Below, in pieces: positions 31,103-39,414 of a stretch of DNA of 64,000 nt. Below the pieces are notes generated by a model. The model ran no database searches and was not told where the DNA came from. It was given only the letters and a program-made list of their open reading frames with translations. How positions within the stretch are numbered: position 1 is the stretch's first letter; each line of letters starts with the position of its first letter. The translations under genes were made by a program, and so were the position numbers. The DNA is from Isochrysis galbana (lineage: Eukaryota > Haptophyta > Isochrysidales > Isochrysidaceae). Location of the stretch: positions 3,336,614 through 3,400,613 of the forward strand of contig CM030932.1 of the NCBI GenBank assembly GCA_018136815.1. Reading direction: 5' to 3'.

Positions 31103-31486
31103 GTGGATCTGGCCAAGGAACGCTACCCGTCGATGTGGGCACTCATCGAGTCATACATGGGCCGTTGGTGCAAGGCAAAGCTCATGCTCGTCGGCGACTA
31201 CTCCGACGAGTACGACAGGATCCCAAAGACCAAGTACATTGGAGACGAGGCCGCCGTCGCATACCTCTGCATGGAATACATCACGGCGGTCGCGTACGCT
31301 GAAACGAATCCCATGGTGCAAGTGCACCGAGCAGCTGGCAAACTCTACATGGAGAACAAGAAGGCCGTCCTCGCACGCGTCACGGACCTCGCCACCCAAG
31401 ATCAGCCAAGCGACACCGTCGCCTGCCAGCAGAACGACATCGACAATAGGATCGAGGAAGAGGGATGTGAGAAAAAGACGAAGAAA
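31103..31486 (+). CDS. unidentified ORF adjoining a LINE insertion
   Basis: About 128 codons with natural protein composition: RYPSMWALIESYMGRWCKAK, MLVGDYSDEYDRIPKTKY, AVAYLCMEYITAVAYAE. A Lys-rich end (KKTKKKK) runs into the LINE 3' terminus at 31487, and the frame continues inside the LINE, so the true C-terminus was probably replaced. I do not recognise the family. The codon pattern and lack of low complexity suggest a real exon. No in-frame splice sites could be assigned. Upstream frames are poly-G/C. Confidence 0.35.
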
Positions 31487-31807
31487 AAAAAACTTCTTAA
31501 TAGTCTCGCCGCGCGCGCGACCCTGCACAGTATCTACGCAGCCACGCCCGCTTCCCTTCCCTCCCCCTCCACCTGCCTTGCGGCTCGTCCCCTCGTGCTC
31601 TACCTAGGGGCTGGGTGTAGTGGGTTTTTAGCGGCAGACGGTGTGTACCGATTCTCGACGGCCTGGTTCTCACCTTCCTCCTGTGCCATCGGGCTACCGG
31701 CTGATGTGTGTTTGTTTTTTGTGCTGGGCGTCAGGCAACTGTGGTCATTATGACTAAGGTCTGTCGTCGGTTGGTCGGCTCGCGACTAGCGGCTAGGGGT
31801 CGCTTGG

Positions 31808-32690
31808 TTAGGCAAGACGCTCTGCTATGTTGAGGGCTTTCGCTACCAGTGATAGATTCGTGTTCATTACCAAGGCGCCTTTGTTGTTAGTTGAAAAGAC
31901 GGGGGCGCTGAGGTCGTGTGGAGATTTGATTTTCGGCTTCCTTCCTTGGGTGGCCTTGCGCGTGCGTGCGGTTGAGAAATCGTTCGGAGGTTCACGACCT
32001 CTGACGAGGACCGTGAACCTGCTTAGAACTCTCTCGATAACCGGCACGTGGTGGAAGGTGTGATTTTCAAATTCCACCTTGTAGAAGTCACCAATGATGT
32101 ATCTCCATGCTATTAGGTAGAGGGCTTTGAGGCTGTCCGGCGTCGGGGAGTTCGGGTACGCAAATAGTCTGTCTTTGAGTTTTTGAGTCGTCGATCTGTC
32201 TTTCGCCGGGGTGTATCCCGCTATAGCTTCTATGGTTTGAAATATCGGGAGCGTGGACGGGCACCTAGCTAGGTGCGTCGAGTTCTCTCTGTGTTTCCCG
32301 CAGAGCCTACACTTTGTGGTGACCGCCGCTGTGAAACGGTTGCGCGTACCCAGCCTCCTATGTGTAACGTGTTTAAAATGTAGGTGTTTGTCTGTGTGTT
32401 TTAACAGGGGGTGAGTGTAGAGTTTCGCCACGTGCTTCCACTCGTCGTGTGTCAGGCCAATCTTGCGGGCCCACGCTTCCCGCGCTGGCTGAGGTTTGCT
32501 GCCGGAGCCGTCTCCCTTTAGCTCTCGTGTTATATCCGATACGGTGATTTGGTCTAGTTGCGTCTTTTCGCTAAGCGTGTACTCGTCCGCGAGAGGGAAT
32601 TCGAGGTGTTTCGGGCCTTTTAGCCCATTCTCCCATTTGGCGGGAGCGTAGTAGTGCCTTTCTTCGCCCGTCTTGTAGGCCGGAGTTTTT
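31808..32690 (-). pseudogene. LINE ORF2 C-terminal domain, truncated
   Basis: An open frame of about 290 codons reading KWENGLKGPKHLEFPLADE, LTHDEWKHVAKLYTHP, FKHVTHRRLGTRNRF, then the finger CRLCGKHRENSTHLARC (C-x2-C-x7-H-x4-C), a feature of many LINE ORF2 tails. It ends NLSLVAKALNIAERLA. It follows directly on an endonuclease fragment in another frame, with nothing of the reverse transcriptase between. Confidence 0.75.
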
Positions 32691-32885
32691 CATCAAGGTT
32701 CTCCACTTGTCTCCGTGTACATTGGCATAGGGTGCTAGCCCCGTGCCTGCCGTGTCGGTCGCTACGTTTTCTACACAGTTGAAATCGCCTCCCATTAGGG
32801 TCGGTATAGTGATGCTTTGCGCTACGTGTTGCTCCTGACATAGTTTTTCTATCTGGGCGCCCCTCGGCCCTGGGCTAGCACTTAG

Positions 32886-34952
32886 TTACACGGAAAAGAT
32901 ACGGTACATTTTTTCGTCTATCTCGACGTCTACTTTTATGCATCTTCCTTTTATGATTTCCACCGCGGAATCTACTCTAGGGGTTACCCTGGCGCACGCT
33001 TCGCGAATCGCAATCGCGACTCCGCTTGCAGGGTCCGCTAGCTCTCCCGGCGAGGCAAACCAGTGCCAGCCAAGGAGGTTCGCCGTTCTATGCGAACGGT
33101 GATGTGAGCCATCTTCGTATGCGTGCAGCTCTTGGAGAAGGAGTATGTCTACGCCCGCCTTACGCGCTTGTGAGAGCACCGCGGCAAGTTTGCCGCCTTT
33201 GGTGCCATTGACGTTGTATGTCGCGACTCTGACCGGTCCCTCACCTGGGTAACCGAGGGTGGCGTCAAAGGTGAGTCTGGGGTGCGGCGGCTGGGCCGCG
33301 TCGCGGGCTAACGCGTATAGTTTGGCTAGTAGGGCCGCCGCGCACTCTGGATGGAGGAACAGGCACGTCGGGCCGTTAAGACAGACTCCCGCGATCTTCT
33401 TATGAGGATGGAGGTGGCAGCGAATAGTGCACTTGTTGTCGATCCATGCTCCGGGAATTTCGTGCGAAAGGTTGCAGCGTACCCCGCGCTTGTTGCGCAA
33501 GCAAAGGCCTTGCGTGAAGCGGGCGCACGGTTTGGGGGGGGCCTTGCCGAGCGCCTCGTGGGCCGATTTGGGGCGAGGAGCGAGCTTGCGCGACTCGTTG
33601 CGCTCCCTGCGCTTGGCGGCTTCTGCGTCGCACTCGCAGATGCGGTGTATCGGGGAGAGGCCTAGGGCTACCTCAGGGCGCCAGCCCTTGCACCCTTTGG
33701 AGCTTCCGTGTATCATGAGTTTGTGAGGCGATTGGATGTTGGGGGGCATCGCGATCGGTTTGCACGCCCGGACGGCGTAGTTGACCGGCACCGTTTTGTT
33801 GTCGATGTTGAGTACGATCTTGCGCGGGAAGTTGCCCGATAGGAAGGTTCCTTGCGCTGCGGAGACATAGAGGTGCCAGCGGGTAGAGTGGGCGACTTTC
33901 GACACAAAGGTGCCGGACTCACCCTCGAGCTTCATGCGTTCGCGGTTTCCCTTCAAGAAGGTGAGGCCTTGTGCTTCGACCGCTTTGACGAGCGAGCTTA
34001 GAGTGATTTTCGATGCTTGCGCGAGGCCGTCCGCCTCGACAACGACGTGGGCCGCGACGTCTTGGAGCGCCTCGTAGAGGGCCTTGCGCGAGGAGGTGCC
34101 CTTCTTGTTGAGTTTCTCTTCAATGGAGTCCACATTGATGCGTACGGGGATGTCTTGGCCTAGGGCGCGAATGATGGTGTGGTCGCCGTATTTGGCCTTG
34201 AATTGTTGCGCGCAATCTTCGTTGACCGCTATGTGCCACGGGCCCCTCGCCGAGCGGGCCCAGAAGTCTGGCTCGGGGTCGACTCCCTCGAGCTCTAGAA
34301 GAAGTTCGACGATGGCGGCGTACACCGTCGTGTCCTGGATTATGATGTCTCCGGCTTGGTGGAATGAGAGTTCGAAGGCGGAGTCTGAGTCTGCCATGTT
34401 GTTGTCGTCTTCAGAGTCTTGATCCTGTGCCGTGTGGTGTGGGGCGTCCGTGCTCAGTGTCGTGCGGGTGAGGGCTGTGGGTGGTGTCACTTTGCTCTGG
34501 TCCTCCTCAGGGGGGTTGTATGCTCGTGCCTCATGTGTGCGGCGTGCTGTGTATGAGGGGGTTTCTCTGGAGAGTTTGTACGTTGTGATGAGGTGGATGT
34601 GGTGCCCATAGGGGCCACCCGGCCTCGGGCCGCGCTGCCGGAGCAGCGCGGCCCTTGCCAGGGCGAGAGGGGCCTCTGCCATAAGGCATGCCCAATGGAA
34701 GGGTGGCTGCATGGGCCTGGCATTGGTGGGGTGTTGCCAGCAGCCTGCTGCCCCCCATGGGGGAGACCAGCATGGCTGCCATAGGTGGTGTGGCCGGGGC
34801 CACGGGCCGTGTGGCGCGACCGGAGTCGCACGCACCTGCTCGGCCTCGGTGGGCGGACGCGGCCGCTTCGATAGCGGCTGCTCCATGGGCACTGGTGGGG
34901 CGCCCTCGGCGGGGGGCCCGAAGGAGAGGGGAGTCGCGGCGGCGCGCTCCAT
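32886..34952 (-). CDS. LINE ORF1 fused in frame to endonuclease
   Basis: From ATG at 34952 the frame encodes about 688 residues to a TAA at 32886. The ORF1 part opens MERAAATPLSFGPPAEGAPP, has an acidic patch, a central domain shared with 1136-2788, and two CCCH-like fingers (CARFTQGLC ... CNLSHEI; CLNGPTCLFLH). Without a stop it continues through LRDAAQPPHP-like linker sequence into VRVATYNVNGTKGG and LLLQELHAY, the EEP endonuclease opening. The frame stops at FSV/LSASP, where the other copy has ASVYLNAQP; the same frame stays open beyond and holds GGDFNCVENV. So one nonsense codon breaks an otherwise single ORF, unlike the two overlapping ORFs at 1136-4078. Confidence 0.8.
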   Translation of the reverse strand: MERAAATPLSFGPPAEGAPPVPMEQPLSKRPRPPTEAEQVRATPVAPHGPWPRPHHLWQPCWSPPWGAAGCWQHPTNARPMQPPFHWACLMAEAPLALARAALLRQRGPRPGGPYGHHIHLITTYKLSRETPSYTARRTHEARAYNPPEEDQSKVTPPTALTRTTLSTDAPHHTAQDQDSEDDNNMADSDSAFELSFHQAGDIIIQDTTVYAAIVELLLELEGVDPEPDFWARSARGPWHIAVNEDCAQQFKAKYGDHTIIRALGQDIPVRINVDSIEEKLNKKGTSSRKALYEALQDVAAHVVVEADGLAQASKITLSSLVKAVEAQGLTFLKGNRERMKLEGESGTFVSKVAHSTRWHLYVSAAQGTFLSGNFPRKIVLNIDNKTVPVNYAVRACKPIAMPPNIQSPHKLMIHGSSKGCKGWRPEVALGLSPIHRICECDAEAAKRRERNESRKLAPRPKSAHEALGKAPPKPCARFTQGLCLRNKRGVRCNLSHEIPGAWIDNKCTIRCHLHPHKKIAGVCLNGPTCLFLHPECAAALLAKLYALARDAAQPPHPRLTFDATLGYPGEGPVRVATYNVNGTKGGKLAAVLSQARKAGVDILLLQELHAYEDGSHHRSHRTANLLGWHWFASPGELADPASGVAIAIREACARVTPRVDSAVEIIKGRCIKVDVEIDEKMYRIFSV

Positions 34953-35144
34953 CGCGTCTAAGTATAAACTTAGTTGAGAAAAAGACGAAGAAGATGAAAA
35001 CTCAGCCCGCGTAGCTGGGGGTGTTGAGAGGGGGGGGAGCGTGATTAGCTTTGTACTCATCTTCCTCATAATATTTTTATTGTGGCTACCTAAAAAGAAA
35101 ACAAGCACATATGGATGACAAAAAATCACTTGGCCCTCTTTTGA

Positions 35145-35475
35145 CGGAACGCGACTTCGGTGCTTCTTCCCGGAGAGTCGAGAGTCGCCCGACGTAGGTC
35201 GGTAGGTCGGTCCGCCTCAATGGGGTTTCCCTCATTGTGGCGAGCTTGTGCTTGTGGGGAGTTATAATGGGTAATGGTAATGGTAATGGGAGGCCGGGGG
35301 GTTGCGAGTTTGCGAGTTGCGAGGGGGGAGATTTGAAGGGGTGCATATGCGTATGTGTATGTGTCTAGTGACAACACACGTCAAGGCGTACGGGCAAGTG
35401 CGCTGAGGGTTGTCGTGATAGTACCGGGGTAGTGGGAGTAGTGGTACTAACGCTCAGTTGTTTTATTATTATTAT
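35145..35475 (+). repeat. Rep-A fragment, 3' part
   Basis: It contains the phrases ggagagtcgagagtcg, tccgcctcaatgggg, gtgcgctgaggg, gtagtgggagtagtggtac and ctaacgctcag, and ends in ttttattattattatta. This is the 3' third of Rep-A with its microsatellite tail, 5'-truncated as is common for retroposons. Confidence 0.8.
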
Positions 35476-35683
35476 TAGGTTCCCCATACCGCCCGCACTT
35501 CTACCGGGCGCCTTAAAATTATACTTGCGAGGGCCTCTAGACTAGAGCTCTAGCTCTACTCTACTCTACTAGAGCTCTAGAGAGAGTACGGTGGCAGCAC
35601 CCATTTCTCTATTTCTCTGTCTCCATGTCTTTCTCACTCTGTCAACTCGCTCACTGGTTTCCCGCTCTCTCGCCGCTTGGTGG

Positions 35684-36124
35684 ATGGGAGACCTTGTCGG
35701 CCACCGCGTGACTTTGCGCGGCCTTGCCTCACGGCCGGAACTGAATGGAATCTGTGGGCTTGCCGAATCATACGACGACGACAAGTGCCGCGTGGTCGTT
35801 CATCTTGAGGGCGGCGTCTGGGGCAAGCGTGCAGACGGCTCGTGGGCACAGAGCGCTGGCGGTGGGAAGCTCTCCCTTAAGCCGGACAATCTGGCTAAGG
35901 ACACCAGTCTCGTGGGCTCCCGCGTGAAAATAGACAGACTGGAAGGCCGCACAGATCTCAACGGCACGTTTGGATGGGCACGGTCATTCGATGTTGGCAA
36001 AGGGCGATATCAGGTGGAGCTGCAGGGGAGCGGAGGGGCAATGATTGCCCTCAAACCAGACAGCCTCACGCGTGCAGAGGGGCTCAGCAAAACAGATTGG
36101 ATGAGAGCGCTGGGGGATGAGTAG
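35684..36124 (+). CDS. two-repeat SH3-like domain protein
   Basis: A 146-residue protein starting MGDLVGHRVTLRGL (an in-frame GTG lies 93 nt upstream, but the ATG fits the repeat start). It holds two tandem copies of a roughly 60-residue module: about 5-67 (RVTLRGLASRPELNGICGLA, then KLSLKPDNL) and 74-130 (RVKIDRLEGRTDLNGTFGWA, then MIALKPDSL). The pattern G-x-V-x-I...L-x-R-x-[ED]-L-N-G...G-R-Y-x-V-x-L...L-K-P is common in algal proteins, often beside MYND fingers or ankyrin repeats, and probably folds as a small beta barrel. No catalytic motif is visible. The tail is SKTDWMRALGDE. Transcript start and promoter are not evident. Confidence 0.7.
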   Translation: MGDLVGHRVTLRGLASRPELNGICGLAESYDDDKCRVVVHLEGGVWGKRADGSWAQSAGGGKLSLKPDNLAKDTSLVGSRVKIDRLEGRTDLNGTFGWARSFDVGKGRYQVELQGSGGAMIALKPDSLTRAEGLSKTDWMRALGDE

Positions 36125-36429
36125 AAGTCGAAGGGTCAGGGTTACGGCACAGTTGTGCGAGATGCATATGTAATTCTGTGAGGGGGTTGCACTAGGTGTG
36201 CTAAATGTGATGGCAATTTACAAGTTACAAGGCCACACTTGTCGATGGCACGCGGTGTACCCCTCCATAGAATTCATGTGTCTTATGGTGTTGCAGGCAA
36301 AGCGTTTCCCAACAGTCTCATATCCTGTCAACAAAATGGGTGCCACGATGCGACGCCATGGCCTCATCCACATCCACATACCACATACCATACGCGCACG
36401 AAATAAAATGTGACGGAATGAGCACGGCG
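36125..36429. other. intergenic
   Basis: Nothing is recognised. It lies between the SH3-like gene and the left arm of an inverted cassette. Confidence 0.4.
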
Positions 36430-36940
36430 TTTATGAGGCTCACGGCTCACTTTGAATTCTTTTCGGTGGATCGCTTGAACATGATTTTTCACATGACAAA
36501 GATCAAGAACACTATGAGCACGATATGCTCCCGATCACGATCGCGGCCCCCGTGACCCGTGACGAATACTTTAGTTATTGCGGAGTGCGGAGTGTACTTT
36601 GTCGTTTTGTTTAGCCGTTGCTGAGTCCAGATTACACTCGATGTGCAATGAGCGCCCCGGGTGAGTCCACCCGATAGCCTGTAGGTCGACGTCTTCCCAG
36701 CGCACATCTTGTGAGCTGATCATCGACGGGCCGTGGATGGTCGAGCTCACGAGCTCACGCCTTTCAAGCCGACCTCCGAGAAGATGATAAGATGGTCATT
36801 TTGCATCCCGCGCGCACAATCGCATGCTTGGGATCTTTTTTGTCCACGTCATACTTGCCGGGTGCGAAGCTGTGATTGTCGATGCGCCCGGCGGAGTTGC
36901 CCATGGTTTCTGTACAGTACAGAAAACATATTTTTTACAT
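36430..36940 (-). pseudogene. degenerate left copy of the MGNSAG/TM two-gene cassette
   Basis: On the minus strand an ATG at 36904 opens MGNSAGRIDNHSFAPGKYDV, clearly related to the frame at 38401, then breaks by small insertions near 36785 (gagctcac duplicated). A degraded copy of the small membrane-protein gene follows, whose ATG has become ACG. A perfect palindrome TTTCTGTAC-A-GTACAGAAA lies at 36907-36925, two bases upstream of the ATG. The copy is inverted relative to the one at 38390-38850; both keep the order soluble protein then membrane protein. Confidence 0.65.
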
Positions 36941-37008
36941 GGCGTCGTTACACGTCTTTAGTTTGTAGTTTGGCGCGGGCCGATGAGTTGGTGAAAATTG
37001 CATCCCAT

Positions 37009-38153
37009 CTATAAATGAGAAAAGCTCACGGGTGGTCGCTTCAAGGTTCTTGATTTCATCCGCAGCGCCCTTCGTGCTAATGTGGGAAAAAGTCCTTCTG
37101 CTAAAAAGGCGGCGGACTTTTCGTATAGAATCTCTGGGGGAGACGCCTCCATAATAATAATAATCTATCTGAGCATTAGTACCACTACTCTCACTAGCCC
37201 GGTACTAACACGACAGCCCTCAGCGCACCTGCCCGTACACCTTGGCGCGTGCTGTTGTCACAGATACATACTCTTATGCACCCTTCCACATCTCCCCCCT
37301 CGCAGGCCCCCGGCTCCCTTCTAACTCCCCACAAGTTAAAATGAGCGAAAACCCATTGAGGCGGTCCGGTCGACGCCGGCCGACTCTCCGGGAAAAAGCA
37401 CCGGGGGGGGGGGAGGAACCTCTCGTCAAAAAAGGAGAACGGCCCTTACAGCTCGCGCCGCGAGCGGTCCTCGAAGAAATAAATGTCTGCGCCCCCCGAT
37501 ACCTGCCACAGGGACGTCTTGAGCCACTCCCTTCTTCTCGCCTCTCCTGTCGCCAGCCGCCCCCCTTCGCCCGTTTGCTAACGCAAACGGGGCTCGTTTC
37601 TCACCACACTCCATCGGGGGGGGTGCAAATCCCCCCCTCTCCCTCGTTCCATTCTCTTCCGCCCCGGTCCCTGCGGCGCGTCGCCATGCGGCGCGCCATG
37701 GCCTGCTCTCAGAGGTCCTTCAGGGGCGCCCAGAGGGCCAGCAAGGGCAGCTCAGGGGGCAGTGGAGGCTGGGGCTCAGCCCCTGGCCCCCCCTGCCTCT
37801 CCCTCGCTCGCCTCGCTGGCCTTGGGTGCCGCCCTGAGGCCCCTGTCTGCCTGGCGACCAGGGATGGGGGGGGGAGTCAGTACGAGAGCAGGCCCATGCG
37901 GGCCTGGGAGTGCGGCTCGCGGCCCGCGCCCACTAGGGGTCTGGGCTGTATTGATGAGTGCCCTGCCCCTGCCAGAGGGCAGGGGCTGGGGTTGAATGTA
38001 CGGGCCCACCCCGGGGGGTGTCCGCAATGGAGAGAGGGGGGCGCGAGGCCCCCATTGACCCCCACTTATAAAAAGTAGGTTTGGGGGAGACGCCTCCAAA
38101 ACAAGCTCGTCTCGCATTTCTATCATTGATGCCGCGTTCTTGCTCATACTCAT
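37009..38153 (-). pseudogene. 65-codon ORF split by Rep-A insertion
   Basis: Pieces 38099-38153 and 37009-37151 lie either side of the Rep-A element. With the insert and one target copy removed, they form one uninterrupted minus-strand frame of 65 codons from MSMSKNAASMIEMRDE to a TAG at 37009. The family is unknown. Its position between the two cassette copies suggests it belonged to the same unit. An opposing plus-strand frame is also open across the join, so coding status is uncertain. Confidence 0.35.
37152..38082 (-). mobile_element. Rep-A retroposon, complete, 931 bp
   Basis: It is bounded by a perfect 16-bp duplication, GGGGGAGACGCCTCCA, at 37136-37151 and 38083-38098. Read on the minus strand it starts AAACCTACTTTTTATAAG and ends in a TTA microsatellite (taataataataat on the plus strand). 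A long target duplication and a microsatellite tail indicate target-primed insertion. Other copies: 1-150, 7325-7450, 19140-19440, 35145-35475, 56112-56870 and 62881-63260. The plus strand has a 246-codon frame (37341-38078, MSENPLRRSGRRRPTLREKA) whose start is partly kept in two other copies, but on the orientation inferred from the tail this frame is antisense and may be spurious. Confidence 0.85.
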
Positions 38154-38400
38154 CCCTTTGCATTTGTCGAAGAAAATGTGGGCGGGTCACACGTGCCGCT
38201 CACGCCCGGGCCATGACCAAGAACGAGTTTGTCGGCATCCACCCTCATACGAAAAAGGCAGAAATTCTTTCCTGGCTAGAGGTCGTGCGTGCTCACCGCT
38301 GTGGTATGCTCGCGTCTTCAACTCCACGTTCGTTATGCCGACGGAAGTATAACACGTGGAACCGGAACGATCAAAATCGCGTGTCTATCGTACGAGAGAA

Positions 38401-38661
38401 ATGGGAAACTCCGCTGGGCGCATCGACAATCACGGCTTCGGAACCGGCAAGTATGACGTGGACAAACAAGATCCCAAGCATGCACATGTGATCGCCGGAT
38501 GCAAAATGACCATCTTCTCCTAGGCCGGCTTGAAAGGCGAAAGCGCTACCATCAACGGCCCGTCGATGATCAGCTCAGAAGACGTGCGATGGGAAGACGT
38601 CGACCTACAGGCTATCGGGTGGACTTACCCGGTGCGCTCCTTGCACATCGATCGAGTGTGA
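38401..38661 (+). pseudogene. MGNSAG small protein, one nonsense codon
   Basis: The frame opens MGNSAGRIDNHGFGTGKYDV and runs 86 codons to TGA at 38659, with one internal TAG at 38521. The second half (GCKMTIF, then GPSMISSEDVRWED and YPVRSLHI) has the spacing of a beta/gamma-crystallin-like Greek key, a tentative reading. Gly2 and Ser4 make N-myristoylation possible. The inverted copy at 36430-36940 keeps the same protein signature, so the sequence was under selection before decay. It is followed 13 nt later by a small membrane protein. Confidence 0.5.
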
Positions 38662-38674
38662 CCCGGACTCAGCA

Positions 38675-38842
38675 ATGGCTAAACAAAAAGACAAATTACA
38701 AGCTGCAATAACGAAAGTATTTGCCACGGGGGTCGCAATCGTGGTCGGAGGCATTGTGATCGTAGTGTGTGTAATCCTTCTCGTGTGGAAACTCCTGTCC
38801 ATGTCCAAGCGACCCACCGAAAAGAACTCCATCCACGTCTGA
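38675..38842 (+). CDS. 55-residue single-span membrane protein
   Basis: ATG at 38675 opens MAKQKDKLQAAITKVF, then a strongly hydrophobic span (GVAIVVGGIVIVVCVILLVW, about residues 18-38) and a short basic tail KLLSMSKRPTEKNSIHV. It is a typical small single-pass protein. It lies 13 nt downstream of the MGNSAG frame, and a decayed inverted copy exists at 36430-36640. The close pairing recalls compact viral or mobile-element gene order. I know no family that matches. Confidence 0.5.
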   Translation: MAKQKDKLQAAITKVFATGVAIVVGGIVIVVCVILLVWKLLSMSKRPTEKNSIHV

Positions 38843-39162
38843 AGGCGGAAGCAAGGCGGAGGATGAAATAAGGTGAAGGGGGGATAGGCGTGTCGCCTCG
38901 TGATCCTGTACTTTTGTACTTTAATGAGGGGGTCGAACTTATACCGTCCACATGGGGGTAGTTGCCAAAAAAACAACCAAACCTGAGGTTGCACCCTCTT
39001 ACACTACCTTGGGTCTGGTTCGGAGTGTGTGCGGCTCGAGCAGGTCTGGTGTTGTTTTGTGTTTTAATTTTGAGATTCCATTGGGGTGTGTTCGGGGCTC
39101 CGGTTGCCTTTTATTAAATGGACAAGTATTAATCATTTTTCGATTGGTATTATTATAAACGG
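38843..39162. other. intergenic with Rep-H copy 2
   Basis: The stretch 38951-39005 matches 20805-20870 (other strand). No gene is recognised. Part of the rest (39040-39160) is AT-rich. Confidence 0.4.
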
Positions 39163-39222
39163 ACTATGGACATCTGATGGCTCAACTTGAGTCTGTCCCA
39201 TATTCGACGGAACGTGACCTTT
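39163..39222 (+). repeat. Rep-F unit
   Basis: It contains ggactatggacatctgatgg, then tctgtcccatattcgacgg and aacg. Related to 25750 and 26250. Confidence 0.65.
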
Positions 39223-39414
39223 TCACGTAGGGACAAGGATACACAAAGGCCTCGCGCGAGCGCGCACACATAACACGTGGAACAACATGCGCAGTGATTG
39301 GGCCGAGCGCGCTGGCAGTAGCATCTCCTCGCATAACAGTAGTAATTGCGTGCACGGAGTACGGGAATGGATTTACTTTGGTGGCACGTGAAGCGCATTG
39401 AACTCCTCTGTCGT

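Larger units (their letters stand above)
31487..34973 (-). mobile_element. LINE copy lacking its reverse transcriptase
   Basis: Read on the minus strand: leader hairpin (34958-34973), a joined ORF1-endonuclease frame (34952-32886), a nonsense codon, more endonuclease to about 32695, then directly a C-terminal domain with a CCHC finger (about 32690-31808), and the 3' UTR ending at 31487 in AAG plus nine T. The two ends are present but the reverse transcriptase is gone, about 2 kb or more by comparison with ordinary LINE ORF2s. It is a non-autonomous deletion derivative. Confidence 0.85.

Noticed and set aside
36430..38850. Complete Polinton-like virus or virophage
   Set aside because: No capsid, packaging ATPase, polymerase or integrase is present between or beside the inverted cassette copies; only the small genes support the idea.
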